Position numbers and translations under genes: made by a program | Part shown: in pieces, positions 16,163 to 24,559 of the stretch | Position numbering within the stretch: the first letter of the stretch is position 1 | Layout: every line of letters begins with the position of its first letter | The notes under the pieces: generated by a model | Seen by the model: only the letters and a program-made list of their open reading frames with translations | Databases searched by the model: none | What the model was told of the DNA's origin: nothing | Source of the DNA: Niabella yanshanensis | GTDB lineage: Bacteria > Bacteroidota > Bacteroidia > Chitinophagales > Chitinophagaceae | Direction of reading: 5' to 3' | NCBI RefSeq assembly: GCF_034424215.1 | Contig: NZ_CP139960.1 | Coordinates: 2,666,001 to 2,730,000 of the forward strand | Length of the DNA stretch: 64,000 nt

Positions 16163-16540
16163 TTAGTTTCCCAACCTGTGAAAAAGATCTTTCACCTGGT
16201 AGTCCCAAAGCTGGCTTTGATCCTTTATCTCCCTTTTTTCAGCAAAATCGGTGATCACCAGAATGGTTTGATTGGTTATTTCAGACTTATCTATTTTGAA
16301 CTCAAAATATTCATCTTTGGGTGAATTGGCCCATTTAAAACGGATAAAGCTTTCTTCTTCCTGCTCCAGAACCACCGCTTCCTCGTAGGTCCCGTTCCAG
16401 CCGAAATAAAACTTCCCGTCACGTTCATCAACGTGTTCGGCAAACCATTCTCCCAACCCGTTAGAGGTAGCTAAAAACTCATACAATATTGTTGGGGAGC
16501 AGCGAACGGGATACTCCAAAGTGAACTTCTGTTTACTCAT
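16163..16540 (-). CDS. START-like (SRPBCC/AHSA1) domain protein
   Basis: The ATG at 16540 gives 125 residues; a GTG lies two codons upstream. The sequence has the AHSA1/SRPBCC layout: N-terminal PVRCSPTILYEFLATSNGLGEWFAEHV, followed by beta strands with FKWANSPKDEYFEF and a C-terminal helix. The family binds hydrophobic ligands or partner proteins. The specific role is unknown. Confidence 0.8.
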   Translation of the reverse strand: MSKQKFTLEYPVRCSPTILYEFLATSNGLGEWFAEHVDERDGKFYFGWNGTYEEAVVLEQEEESFIRFKWANSPKDEYFEFKIDKSEITNQTILVITDFAEKREIKDQSQLWDYQVKDLFHRLGN

Positions 16541-16744
16541 CGTCACGAAATATTATTACTCAATAAGTCGCAATTATATAAAATTTATCAAACAAACAAA
16601 ATTTATTTTTATTTAGCCGTCCGCGGTGCTACAAGGGAACGCTCTTTCCTGCCCCCGTTCATGCCTGCACGCGCGGGCGTTCGGCACAGGCGGGCGTATC
16701 ACACTTGCGCTCGTACTGCTATCACCAAAAACGTCTAAAAGCGG

Positions 16745-16752
16745 TATATTTG
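16745..16752 (+). promoter_or_regulatory. -7 box for ffh
   Basis: TATATTTG matches TAnnTTTG and lies 35 bp before the ffh ATG; the expected start site is near 16759. No convincing -33 TTTG is seen. The 100 bp upstream are unusually GC-rich for this window. Confidence 0.45.
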
Positions 16753-16786
16753 CACACATTTTGTAAAACAGGATATTCACAACAGT

Positions 16787-18130
16787 ATGTTCAACAATCT
16801 ACAGGATAAATTAGATACCGCCTTTAAGAACCTGAAAGGCCAGGGCCGTATAACCGAACTTAACGTAGCATCTACCATAAAAGAAATTCGCCGCGCATTG
16901 GTAGATGCGGATGTAAACTATAAAATAGCTAAGGATTTTACTGACAAGATCAAGGACAAAGCTGTTGGGGAAAAAGTGATTAATGCGGTTAGTCCCGGGC
17001 AGTTAATGGTAAAAATTGTAAAGGATGAGTTAACCGAACTGATGGGTGGCGAGGAAGCTCCCTTTAACGCCAAAGGTAATCCTGCCGTGATACTGATCGC
17101 GGGTTTACAGGGTAGTGGTAAAACTACTTTTAGCGGCAAACTGGCTAACTTCCTGAAAACCAAGAAGGGACTAAATCCGTTGCTGGTAGCAGCCGATATT
17201 TATCGCCCGGCGGCGATGGAACAACTTCGTGTGCTGGGAGAACAGATTGGTGTAGAAGTTCACATTGAGCTGGAGAATAAAGATGCGGTAAGTATCGCGC
17301 AAAGCGCTGTAGCCAGTGCTAAAAGCAAAAACAAAAACGTAGTCATCGTAGATACTGCAGGCCGTTTAGCAATAGACGAGCAAATGATGACCGAGGTAGC
17401 CAATATTAAAAATGCTGTGAATCCACAGGAAATTCTTTTTGTGGTAGACAGCATGACGGGCCAGGATGCCGTAAATACAGCCAAAGCATTCAATGAGCGC
17501 CTTGACTTTAGCGGGGTGGTGCTGACAAAATTAGATGGTGATACCCGGGGTGGTGCGGCCATTTCCATACAGTACACAGTGAACAAGCCGATTAAGTTTG
17601 TTAGTAACGGTGAGAAAATGGATGCGCTGGACGTATTTTATCCCGAAAGGATGGCGCAACGTATATTGGGAATGGGGGATATCACCTCCCTGGTAGAACG
17701 TGCCCAGCAACAGTTTGACGAAGAGCAGGCTAAAAAGATTGAGAGCAAGATCCGCAAAAACAAGTTTGATTTTGCCGATTTCAAGGCCCAGCTGGAGATG
17801 ATCAAAAAAATGGGGAATATGAAAGACCTGTTAGGTATGATCCCTGGTGTGGGCAAACAAATTAAAGACCTGGATATCAGCGACGACAGCTTTAAAGGTA
17901 TTGAAGCGATTATTGATTCGATGACGCCCGAAGAACGCAGCAACCCGGACCTGATCAATGGCAGCCGTCGCAAACGCATTGCCCTGGGCAGTGGTAAAGA
18001 CATTGCAGAAGTAAATGCCTTCATGAAGCAATTTGAGCAGATGCGTGATATGATGAAAAATATGAATAAAATGGGAGCTTTCGGCAAAATGATGCCGGGA
18101 GGACTGGGAGGAATGAAAAGACCATTCTAA
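16787..18130 (+). CDS. ffh: signal recognition particle protein Ffh/SRP54
   Basis: Ffh binds 4.5S RNA and signal sequences of nascent membrane proteins and delivers them to FtsY. The 447-residue protein has an N helical bundle, a GTPase domain with GLQGSGKTT at 106-114, DTAGRL and TKLDGDTRGG motifs, and a Met-rich M domain (about 300-447). The C-terminal end is rich in Met, Gly and Phe, as expected. It is followed by a strong 28-bp palindrome, so it is probably a single-gene transcription unit. Confidence 0.97.
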   Translation: MFNNLQDKLDTAFKNLKGQGRITELNVASTIKEIRRALVDADVNYKIAKDFTDKIKDKAVGEKVINAVSPGQLMVKIVKDELTELMGGEEAPFNAKGNPAVILIAGLQGSGKTTFSGKLANFLKTKKGLNPLLVAADIYRPAAMEQLRVLGEQIGVEVHIELENKDAVSIAQSAVASAKSKNKNVVIVDTAGRLAIDEQMMTEVANIKNAVNPQEILFVVDSMTGQDAVNTAKAFNERLDFSGVVLTKLDGDTRGGAAISIQYTVNKPIKFVSNGEKMDALDVFYPERMAQRILGMGDITSLVERAQQQFDEEQAKKIESKIRKNKFDFADFKAQLEMIKKMGNMKDLLGMIPGVGKQIKDLDISDDSFKGIEAIIDSMTPEERSNPDLINGSRRKRIALGSGKDIAEVNAFMKQFEQMRDMMKNMNKMGAFGKMMPGGLGGMKRPF

Positions 18131-18155
18131 ATACTTTTAAACTTATTTTCGGAAG

Positions 18156-18183
18156 CAACGGCACGGTTTAAACCGTGCCGTTG
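18156..18183 (+). terminator. 28-bp perfect palindrome after ffh
   Basis: Arms of 14 bp (18156-18169 and 18170-18183) with core GCACGGTTTAAACCGTGC are perfectly self-complementary. The position 26 bp after the ffh stop suggests a terminator hairpin, although the following T-run is poor. Confidence 0.65.
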
Positions 18184-18278
18184 GTGTATGGGGACCACGT
18201 AAATCTTAACGAATCGCAAAAACTTAAAATTATTTTACTTTTTAAAAAGTTTGTGTTCGGTTTACATAAAAGTTTATA

Positions 18279-18286
18279 TACCTTTG
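18279..18286 (+). promoter_or_regulatory. -7 box for rpsP
   Basis: TACCTTTG matches the consensus; TTCG sits 19 nt upstream. The predicted start at about 18293 leaves a leader of roughly 70 nt before the rpsP ATG. Confidence 0.45.
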
Positions 18287-18364
18287 ACCCCCCAAATCAA
18301 CTGATAAACCCATTTGGTTTGGGACTTAATAATTATTTTTTAACGCCTTAAATTTCTATTTAAA

Positions 18365-18841
18365 ATGGCAGCTAAAATTAGATTGCAAAGACACGGCTCT
18401 AAAAAAAGGCCCTTTTACTTCATCGTTGTTGCTGACGCAAGAAGCCCTCGTGATGGTAAATTTATTCAAAAATTAGGTACTTATAACCCTTTGACTATTC
18501 CTGCTACTATTGAGCTGGATCGTCAAAAAGCATTGGAGTGGCTGAACAAAGGTGCAACACCTACAGATACAGTTCGCCGTATCCTGAGCTTTAAAGGAGT
18601 ATTATACCTGAAGCACTTATTACGTGGTGTAAAATTGGGTCTGTTTGATGAAACTGCAGCAATGCAGAAGTTCACAACTTGGAGTGCAGAGCATGAAGAG
18701 CACATTAAAAGGCGCCAGCAGAAGGCTATCGACGAAAGAAGAGCTAAACGCAGGGTAGCCAGTGCCGTTCCTCGTAAAGTAGCTGAACCTAAAGCAGACG
18801 CTCCTGCACCTGAGGCAAATGCTGAAGGCGGAGAAGCTTAA
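18365..18841 (+). CDS. rpsP: 30S ribosomal protein S16
   Basis: The N-terminal 80 residues are canonical bS16: [17 protein letters not shown] followed by [19 protein letters not shown]. The 158-residue length is about twice that of Escherichia coli S16. The C-terminal extension is rich in Lys/Arg, then Ala/Pro/Glu, as commonly seen in Bacteroidota. It precedes rimM, the usual partner. Confidence 0.97.
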   Translation: MAAKIRLQRHGSKKRPFYFIVVADARSPRDGKFIQKLGTYNPLTIPATIELDRQKALEWLNKGATPTDTVRRILSFKGVLYLKHLLRGVKLGLFDETAAMQKFTTWSAEHEEHIKRRQQKAIDERRAKRRVASAVPRKVAEPKADAPAPEANAEGGEA

Positions 18842-18863
18842 TAAGCTTATGGAACAAAAAATT

Positions 18864-18900
18864 AAAAGCGGTTCAGTGATAAGCTGGATCGCTTTTTTAT
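18864..18900 (+). terminator. attenuator-like hairpin between rpsP and rimM
   Basis: AAAAGCG (18864-18870) pairs with CGCTTTT (18890-18896), with an inner CAG/CTG pair, followed by TTTAT. It could partly terminate transcription before rimM and lower its expression relative to rpsP. Confidence 0.5.
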
Positions 18901-18920
18901 TTTCCTTATTTTGCAGCATT

Positions 18921-19454
18921 ATGGCACAAACGCCAAACCCTAATTATATCAGCATCGGCAAAATTGCCGGCACTCACGGCCTTAAAGGCGATGTGGTACT
19001 AAAGCACGCGCTTGGTCAAAGAACAGCGCTTAAGGATCTTAAAACCCTGTTCATCAAAGACAAAACAGGCAGCTACCTGCCGTGGTTCCTGGAAAACGCG
19101 AAAATTAAAAGCGAAACAGAAACCTTTGTAAAGCTGGAAGGCCTGGACACAGTAGAAACGGCCCGCCCTATTGTACAAAAAGAAGTGTGGTTGGCTGTTG
19201 CCGACTTCGACAAATATGCCGCTAAAAATTCGGTGATCAGCTTTATTGGGTATACTATAATTGACGCCGGCAGAGAGTTGGGGCAAATTGAGGAAATTAT
19301 TGAGCAACCTCACCAGGTGCTTTGCAGGTTGCATATTGAGGGTAAGGAAGTGCTCATTCCCCTGCATGAAGAAACACTGCAAAAGGTAGACGCTAAAACC
19401 AAAATAGTTCATGTTTCCCTCCCTGATGGACTATTGGATATTTATTTATCTTAA
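18921..19454 (+). CDS. rimM: ribosome maturation factor RimM
   Basis: RimM assists 30S head assembly and 16S rRNA processing by binding S19. The ATG at 18921 (MAQTPN) is preferred over an upstream in-frame ATG that would overlap rpsP and read through the hairpin. The 177-residue protein has the conserved ISIGKIAGTHGLKGDV start and a C-terminal PRC-barrel (about 95-175). The gene follows rpsP as in many bacteria. Confidence 0.95.
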   Translation: MAQTPNPNYISIGKIAGTHGLKGDVVLKHALGQRTALKDLKTLFIKDKTGSYLPWFLENAKIKSETETFVKLEGLDTVETARPIVQKEVWLAVADFDKYAAKNSVISFIGYTIIDAGRELGQIEEIIEQPHQVLCRLHIEGKEVLIPLHEETLQKVDAKTKIVHVSLPDGLLDIYLS

Positions 19455-19505
19455 AAATAAAATGCCGGCCTGCCATATCAAAGGGTGTCCCGTACATTTG
19501 CGGGT

Positions 19506-19973
19506 ATGAACATCAAACAACACATAGCCTGCCACCTGGTTGAGGTGCACAGAGGCGGTAACTGGACAGATGTGAGCATTGCCTGTACGTTGAAAGATAT
19601 CAGCTGGCAACAGGCGGTGATGATCACGCCTTTTTCGCCCAATAGCATTGCCATGTTATTGCACCATACCACCTACTGGAACCGTATTGTGGCGCTTCGG
19701 GGGCAGAATATTGAACCGGAAATCAATGAAAGTAATGGCATGAACGTTCCTGCGTTCAACAGTGACGAAGATTGGGATCATCTGAAAAAAGACAATATCC
19801 ATTCGGCAGAAGAACTGGCTACGATTATAGAAGGCTATGATATAGGCAGCCTGTATAATCCCATACTACCTGGCCATTCCAGCGCATATAAAAATTTCCA
19901 GGGGCAGGTAGAGCATGTCCATTATCACCTGGGGCAAATGGTGATGATAAAAAAGCATGTACAACTACTGTAA
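19506..19973 (+). CDS. DinB-like metal-dependent protein
   Basis: The 155-residue protein has the four-helix bundle pattern of the DinB/YfiT superfamily, with candidate metal-binding His residues in LLHHTTYW and HVHYHLGQM. It may act as a thiol or stress-related hydrolase or transferase, as some family members do; no specific function is visible. The ATG at 19506 is chosen over a GTG at 19485. It is distinct from DNA polymerase IV, which is also named DinB. Confidence 0.8.
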   Translation: MNIKQHIACHLVEVHRGGNWTDVSIACTLKDISWQQAVMITPFSPNSIAMLLHHTTYWNRIVALRGQNIEPEINESNGMNVPAFNSDEDWDHLKKDNIHSAEELATIIEGYDIGSLYNPILPGHSSAYKNFQGQVEHVHYHLGQMVMIKKHVQLL

Positions 19974-19974
19974 A

Positions 19975-20316
19975 TTATTGATCAGTACAGTTCGCAATCG
20001 ACCGGATATTTTTTACTTCACTCCAGTTAGCCACTGTTATTGAGTCTCCACTGCAATTAACCCCAACGCCTGATGTTTTAGGAACTGTATTCCAGTTAAT
20101 ACATTGTGCGTCTGAGAAATAGATTACTGAAGACCTATAAATGCCTTTACCGAGCGAATAGCTACATCCTGCACCGCAATCAGACATTTCTTTCCATTTT
20201 TCTTTTTGCAGTGTAATATAATAGTCATCACAGTTTTCTTCTACTCCTTCACGTTTGGAGCATGCACATATTGTTAAAACGAACACAGTCACCGGTAGCA
20301 GCAGAATAGCTTTCAT
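19975..20316 (-). CDS. small lipoprotein
   Basis: The ATG at 20316 gives 113 residues with a lipoprotein signal ending LTICAC. The mature chain has seven further Cys residues, suggesting disulfide bonds in the periplasm or outside. Family not recognised. It converges with the DinB-like gene, with the two stop codons almost adjacent. Confidence 0.6.
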   Translation of the reverse strand: MKAILLLPVTVFVLTICACSKREGVEENCDDYYITLQKEKWKEMSDCGAGCSYSLGKGIYRSSVIYFSDAQCINWNTVPKTSGVGVNCSGDSITVANWSEVKNIRSIANCTDQ

Positions 20317-20432
20317 ATATTTAGTTTTATACACTCTGGCAGTATTTCATTGGTGTTGGATGACTTCCCTTTTAATTAAAACGTCGGGTGGTTGCTAAAT
20401 GCAACACCAATTTAAAAATTTATTTTTGACAA

Positions 20433-20536
20433 GTGAGCGCAGTCAAACCCTATATCGCTCATTTCGACCTGGATTCCTTTTTCGTTTCGGTGGAGCTATT
20501 GCTTCAGCCCGAACTGAAAGACAAGCCGATGATTAC
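20433..20536 (+). pseudogene. truncated DNA polymerase IV (dinB) remnant
   Basis: A GTG start (20433) is followed by a 26-residue block, 24 of which match the polymerase IV at 23301-23378 (YIAHFDLDSFFVSVELLL is identical). At the DNA level 65 of 78 bases match, and nearly all differences are synonymous, so the two copies diverged under selection before one was truncated. Similarity is lost near 20536 and the reading frame then has no polymerase features. The -7 box TATTTTTG at 20421-20428 is still present. Confidence 0.8.
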
Positions 20537-20758
20537 GCCACGGTTGATGTTTTTTCACCAACCGGTCGAACCCGTTAATCTACCCCCTACAAGGATGCTT
20601 GCTGGTGAGAAACATCAGCAAGGGCCAACCATATTTACACTCTAAGAGGGGTTAGCATAGTGATGTTAGCTTTCCTTTTTCAATCTTGCTGATGTCGCTA
20701 TAATCTATATTGCTAAAATCTGTTACTTAGGTGCGAGATTAAATATTATGATTGGCGG

Positions 20759-21253
20759 TTATCTTAATAAAATTCTCTTATCAATATTAAGTCCGAATGC
20801 AAGCTTAAGTATTGTCAATAACGTTAAATTAATCGTTCCCTTTAAATATTTTAATGTATCACTATAGTCTATGTTTAGGGCTAGGATGCTTAACTCTTCA
20901 GGATTAATTTTCTGTTCTTTCATTTTTTTCAGGATCCTAAGTCCTAATTGTCTTTGTTCTTTCTCTACAGCTATCTTGATACTTTCTTCAGTCAAAGGTG
21001 CAGTACGAATCTTTGGTGTTTTTCCTTTTATCGTCATCAAATCATTTAAGCTTACTGAAAATACCAGTTTGAACTTTACTAAAGTAGCCAGTTCAATATT
21101 TTGTGGTTCTTTCATAATAGCTCTAATTGTTGATTCTGAAGAATGTGATAACCGGGCCAACTGTCTTTGCGAAATTTTATTTTCAGTAATCCAGTTTTTT
21201 AAATTAAGCGCCAAATAGCTAATAAGTTCTTTGCACTCTTTATCAATGTTCAT
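20759..21253 (-). CDS. XRE-like transcriptional regulator with two helix-turn-helix regions
   Basis: The 164-residue protein has an N-terminal Cro/C1-type helix-turn-helix (KISQRQLARLSHSSESTIRA, about residues 27-47) and a C-terminal stretch around residues 110-155 that repeats the same helical spacing. It lies inside the segment between the two dinB copies and is oriented against the downstream two-gene module. It may regulate that module. No ligand is evident. Confidence 0.7.
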   Translation of the reverse strand: MNIDKECKELISYLALNLKNWITENKISQRQLARLSHSSESTIRAIMKEPQNIELATLVKFKLVFSVSLNDLMTIKGKTPKIRTAPLTEESIKIAVEKEQRQLGLRILKKMKEQKINPEELSILALNIDYSDTLKYLKGTINLTLLTILKLAFGLNIDKRILLR

Positions 21254-21833
21254 TTACGGAAAATGGACAATAAATTCAAAATAAAAATAGGGTTATAATG
21301 CGCAATTAATATACTTAGTATCTTTGAATTATAGTAGTTCATTTGGTAATAGATGCGACTATTAAAATAGTATTTTCGCGATCACTTCATAAAATATTTG
21401 AAGCATTCGCTTTGAGTCTTGTAGCTGAAAGGTTCCGTGGTCGTTTTTATTATGGCTTATGGCCAACACAAGGCAACAACCCGCACGCACTACACGAGGA
21501 GGGCCATAACCCGCTGTAGCCGGTAACAAAGCCACGCCCCAAACTGCTGGCAGGAGTGTTAATAAAATAAATTTTAATTACAATTTATTTACTAAATAAA
21601 TTAGTACATTTGTGCTGGTTTTCTATACTTTTGTTACGATTATCCGTTTACCTGTGGTTTATGCCTAAATTTTGAAAAGCCCTTTTGCCACAGGGCATTT
21701 GTTAAGCCTCGCCGCTATACCCCGGCGTAGTATACCCGTACAATAGCCTATATATTTTGATAAGTTGTAGCAAAGTACCCCTTTGCAGCAAAGCAGGCTA
21801 TAAACCAACCTTAAAACGCATAAAATAAATACA
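21254..21833 (+). other. 580-bp leader/intergenic region with hairpins and promoter-like boxes
   Basis: No gene is supported. A 9-bp perfect AT inverted repeat (21582-21590 with 21594-21602) abuts a -7-like box TACATTTG (21605-21612); a second box TACTTTTG lies at 21626-21633. The remaining 200 nt leader can form three small hairpins: GCCCT/AGGGC (21679-21696), CGCCG/CGGCG (21710-21727) and GCAAAG/CTTTGC (21770-21786). It probably drives the two following genes. Confidence 0.5.
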
Positions 21834-22454
21834 ATGAAAAACAAAAAAACAAACGACCCGTTCGAAACCCAGGGCTGGGCGCTGGAGGTAATAACCGACC
21901 CCTACCAGGTTATTGCACACTGCTTTAACCTGGACGACATTGCCGGCTACCGGTGTACTATCAGGCAGGTGCTCCTATCTGCAGGCAGCTCTAAAGTGCA
22001 TCGTAAAAGTGATCCCGCTACCGTGCTGCGGCAATTTAAAGCTATTACATCAGTAATATTGGCTGCTAAAGAGCTCTGCCATTTAAAAAAAAGTACCGAA
22101 TTAAAAATTGCCGACAAACAGCTTATGGAAAAACGCTTGTATGCAAAACCCTACTCCATTTGCCCCGAGTGGGATTATATGCCCAGGCTACTGAATACAA
22201 CTGAGTATAAAAACCCCTACCTGGTTTTCAGGCGCCTTTTAAAATGCCATGATGTACCCAAATGGAGGGCATTAATGGACGAAATAATAGACTATGCATT
22301 TGCCAGCTATGCCGATAAATGCGATTTAAACCTGCTTGCATTATTCCTTCATTTTACAAAATTAATGGAGGCCGCCCACCTTATTGATGTAAGAGAAATT
22401 ACACACTTGGGCGGCTACTTAAAGCCAGGCATTGTATTACAAGCCAACCCTTAA
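21834..22454 (+). CDS. alpha-helical protein of unknown function
   Basis: The 206-residue protein has no signal peptide and is predicted almost entirely helical, with aromatic and Cys residues (WALEVITDPYQVIAHCFNL, RRLLKCHDVPKW). A possible R-x4-H motif occurs in RLLKCH, but is too weak to claim a HEPN nuclease. It is followed after 101 bp by a nucleotidyltransferase-like gene, with similar codon use. The two resemble a toxin-antitoxin-sized pair only by size and order. Confidence 0.55.
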   Translation: MKNKKTNDPFETQGWALEVITDPYQVIAHCFNLDDIAGYRCTIRQVLLSAGSSKVHRKSDPATVLRQFKAITSVILAAKELCHLKKSTELKIADKQLMEKRLYAKPYSICPEWDYMPRLLNTTEYKNPYLVFRRLLKCHDVPKWRALMDEIIDYAFASYADKCDLNLLALFLHFTKLMEAAHLIDVREITHLGGYLKPGIVLQANP

Positions 22455-22555
22455 AGGAAGTACCCCACCGTTTATTATGTCCAACCGAGCCTAATAACGC
22501 CACTATTTTTTAACCGCCACACGGAGCTGATCCGCGCGGCTATAAAACAATACCA

Positions 22556-23176
22556 ATGAAAAATTACATCAGCCAGTTACATGGCAACGAGCAAAATACG
22601 GTGCATTGCATTAAAAAACTTATTGCCGGTCAAATGAATGCACTCATTATTTACGGCTTCGGGTTCGAAACCGTAAGCATGGTTAAACGATCGGCTTTTA
22701 TTAAAAAACACATAAAGGAAAAAAGATCGTTTACCTGCGACCTGCTTATTATTACTCCCGACCCGGTAACAATCGACAACGCAAAAAAAACTGAAGTACA
22801 GGAAATGATCGCCCATTTCGGACAGGTAAATATGACCGTTCATACAATAAGCTTTGTATTACAGCAACTCAATAACGGCAATTTATTTTTTAACTGGGTG
22901 CACAAAAACGCGATGCTGTTGCACAACCACAATAATAGCGTTCAACTATTACCCCCTGCTATCAGCAGCGAATATTGGCCACAGGTGGAAGCATTTTATG
23001 CCGCCGACCCGGAAATGGCTAGCTACCTGCACGTTAACCTGCAGCCTATTGTAAAGCCACATCCGAAAGAAAAAGCACCGGCACAGCCACCGCTGGAAAT
23101 ACGGCTAACATTGGATACGCAGCCGGGCTGGCAGGCTGCTGCCCCTGACCATGTAGCCCGTGGAAACATACAATAG
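22556..23176 (+). CDS. nucleotidyltransferase-like protein of unknown function
   Basis: The 206-residue protein starts with an alpha/beta half in which IIYGFGFETVSM is followed about 40 residues later by CDLLIITPD and then HTISFVLQQLNNGNLFF. This spacing matches the MNT-like nucleotidyltransferase halves of larger Bacteroidota MNT-HEPN fusion proteins as I remember them. The usual GS-x9-D-x-D motif is degenerate (GFG), so catalysis is doubtful. The C-terminal ~60 residues are Pro-rich and not recognised. No HEPN domain is attached here. Confidence 0.5.
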   Translation: MKNYISQLHGNEQNTVHCIKKLIAGQMNALIIYGFGFETVSMVKRSAFIKKHIKEKRSFTCDLLIITPDPVTIDNAKKTEVQEMIAHFGQVNMTVHTISFVLQQLNNGNLFFNWVHKNAMLLHNHNNSVQLLPPAISSEYWPQVEAFYAADPEMASYLHVNLQPIVKPHPKEKAPAQPPLEIRLTLDTQPGWQAAAPDHVARGNIQ

Positions 23177-23197
23177 GTAGACACACTAACTATTAGG

Positions 23198-23224
23198 AGG
23201 CCCGGCACCGCTGCCGGGCCTTTG
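23198..23224 (+). terminator. rho-independent terminator after the two-gene module
   Basis: A perfect 10-bp stem AGGCCCGGCA / TGCCGGGCCT (23198-23207 with 23212-23221) with a 4-nt loop is followed by TTTG. It closes the module just before dinB. Confidence 0.75.
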
Positions 23225-23282
23225 TGCTATTTGCATGGTGAGGGCTGGGCTTTTTGCAGCCGCTGTTCTTACCTTTGTCCTG

Positions 23283-24449
23283 TTGAATCAACCCCGTCCG
23301 TATATCGCCCATTTCGACCTGGATTCTTTTTTCGTATCCGTGGAGTTGTTACTTCACCCGGAGCTGAAAGGAAAACCGGTAATCGTGGGTGGGTCGGCTA
23401 ACCGGGGTGTGGTATCCACCTGTAGTTATGAAGCCAGGAAATTTGGTGTGCATTCCGCTATGCCAATGGCTACTGCCATGAAATTGTGCCCACAGGCTGT
23501 TGTACTAAGAGGCACTTATCAACAATATAGCCATTACTCCAAAATGGTAACAGATATCATCGCCTCCAAAGTACCGTTATTTCAGAAAGCTTCTATCGAT
23601 GAGTTTTACTGCGACCTCACGGGAATGGATCGTTTTTTTAACGTAAGCCAATACACCCAGCAACTCCGCACATTTATTATAAAAGAAACAGGATTACCCA
23701 TTAGTTGCGGGCTTTCTTCTGCCAAATTCATCAGCAAAATGGCTACTAATGAAGCTAAGCCCAACGGCTTCCTCGAAATTCCACACGGAAAGGAAAAAGA
23801 ATTTTTATGGCCGATGGGCATTGAAAAAATTAATGGCGTGGGTAAGCAAACGGAGCAACGCCTGAGAAATATCGGTCTGCACACCATTAAAGATATCGCC
23901 CAAACCCCTGTTGCTATACTGGAGAAAAAACTGGGTAAATGGGGACAGGAGCTTTGGCAGAAAGCACATGGCCTGGGCAGCGCCGAGTTAACCACCGAAT
24001 GGAACCAGAAAAGCATGAGTCATGAAACCACTTTTCATGAAAATCAAACCAATATTGAGTTTATCCATAGCCAATTGGTAAGACTTACCGAAAAAAATGC
24101 CTACGATCTCCGGCAGGATGAAAAACTAACCGGTTGCCTGACAGTTAAAATACGGTACGATGACTTTGAAACAACTAATAAGCAGGAAAGCATTCCCTAC
24201 ACGTCATTAGACGATGAATTGATAGAAAAAGCGAAAGATATTTTTGACAAGTTTTACCAGCGGGGTCGAGCCATCCGGCTCATAGGTGTACGGTTCAGCC
24301 AGCTGGTGGACACCGGCATGCAAATGAACCTCTTTAACGATCAGCACAATAAATTAAACCTGTACAAAGCGGTGGATGATATAAAGAACCGCTTCGGCGA
24401 CAAGCTGGTTTCGAAAGCCGTGGTAGGCAGAAAAAAACCCAGGGAATAA
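23283..24449 (+). CDS. dinB: DNA polymerase IV (Y-family, DinB)
   Basis: This is an error-prone Y-family polymerase for lesion bypass. The 388-residue protein has the palm motif HFDLDSFF, the catalytic pair SIDEFY, the YEARKFGVHSAM finger segment, an HhH region with NGVGKQTEQRL and a little-finger domain. I place the start at TTG 23283 because the truncated paralogue has its GTG at exactly the same distance (18 bp) before the conserved Tyr codon, and a -7 box TACCTTTG (23270-23277) lies 5 bp before it. An ATG at 23235 would add a hydrophobic 16-residue extension just after a terminator. Confidence 0.9.
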   Translation: MNQPRPYIAHFDLDSFFVSVELLLHPELKGKPVIVGGSANRGVVSTCSYEARKFGVHSAMPMATAMKLCPQAVVLRGTYQQYSHYSKMVTDIIASKVPLFQKASIDEFYCDLTGMDRFFNVSQYTQQLRTFIIKETGLPISCGLSSAKFISKMATNEAKPNGFLEIPHGKEKEFLWPMGIEKINGVGKQTEQRLRNIGLHTIKDIAQTPVAILEKKLGKWGQELWQKAHGLGSAELTTEWNQKSMSHETTFHENQTNIEFIHSQLVRLTEKNAYDLRQDEKLTGCLTVKIRYDDFETTNKQESIPYTSLDDELIEKAKDIFDKFYQRGRAIRLIGVRFSQLVDTGMQMNLFNDQHNKLNLYKAVDDIKNRFGDKLVSKAVVGRKKPRE

Positions 24450-24453
24450 ACCT

Positions 24454-24546
24454 ATTCCCCGAATATTAGTATTTTCAGGGATCGTATTCCCCAAATATTA
24501 GCATTTTCAGGGATTATATTCCCCGAATATTAGTATTTTTGGGGAA
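24454..24546 (+). repeat. three tandem 32-bp repeats upstream of AAA/DUF4143 gene
   Basis: Units begin at 24454, 24486 and 24518, each containing ATTCCCC followed by an AT-rich core with TATTAGTATTTT and a short GGG. Each can fold into a CCCC...GGGG stem. The third unit contains TATTTTTG (24534-24541), a match to the -7 consensus. Units differ at only a few bases. It may be a cluster of operator sites. Confidence 0.75.
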
Positions 24547-24559
24547 CAAATCAGCTTTT

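Noticed and set aside
20433-20645. Complete small gene at the dinB fragment
   Set aside because: Only the first ~34 codons match polymerase IV; the rest has no domain and the fragment ends without the catalytic motifs.
20451-23378. Insertion site duplication created by a mobile element
   Set aside because: The two dinB segments differ at 13 of 78 bases, mostly synonymous, so they diverged long ago; no integrase or transposase lies between them.
24454-24546. CRISPR array from three tandem repeats
   Set aside because: The units are directly adjacent without unique spacers and there are no cas genes; they lie in a promoter.
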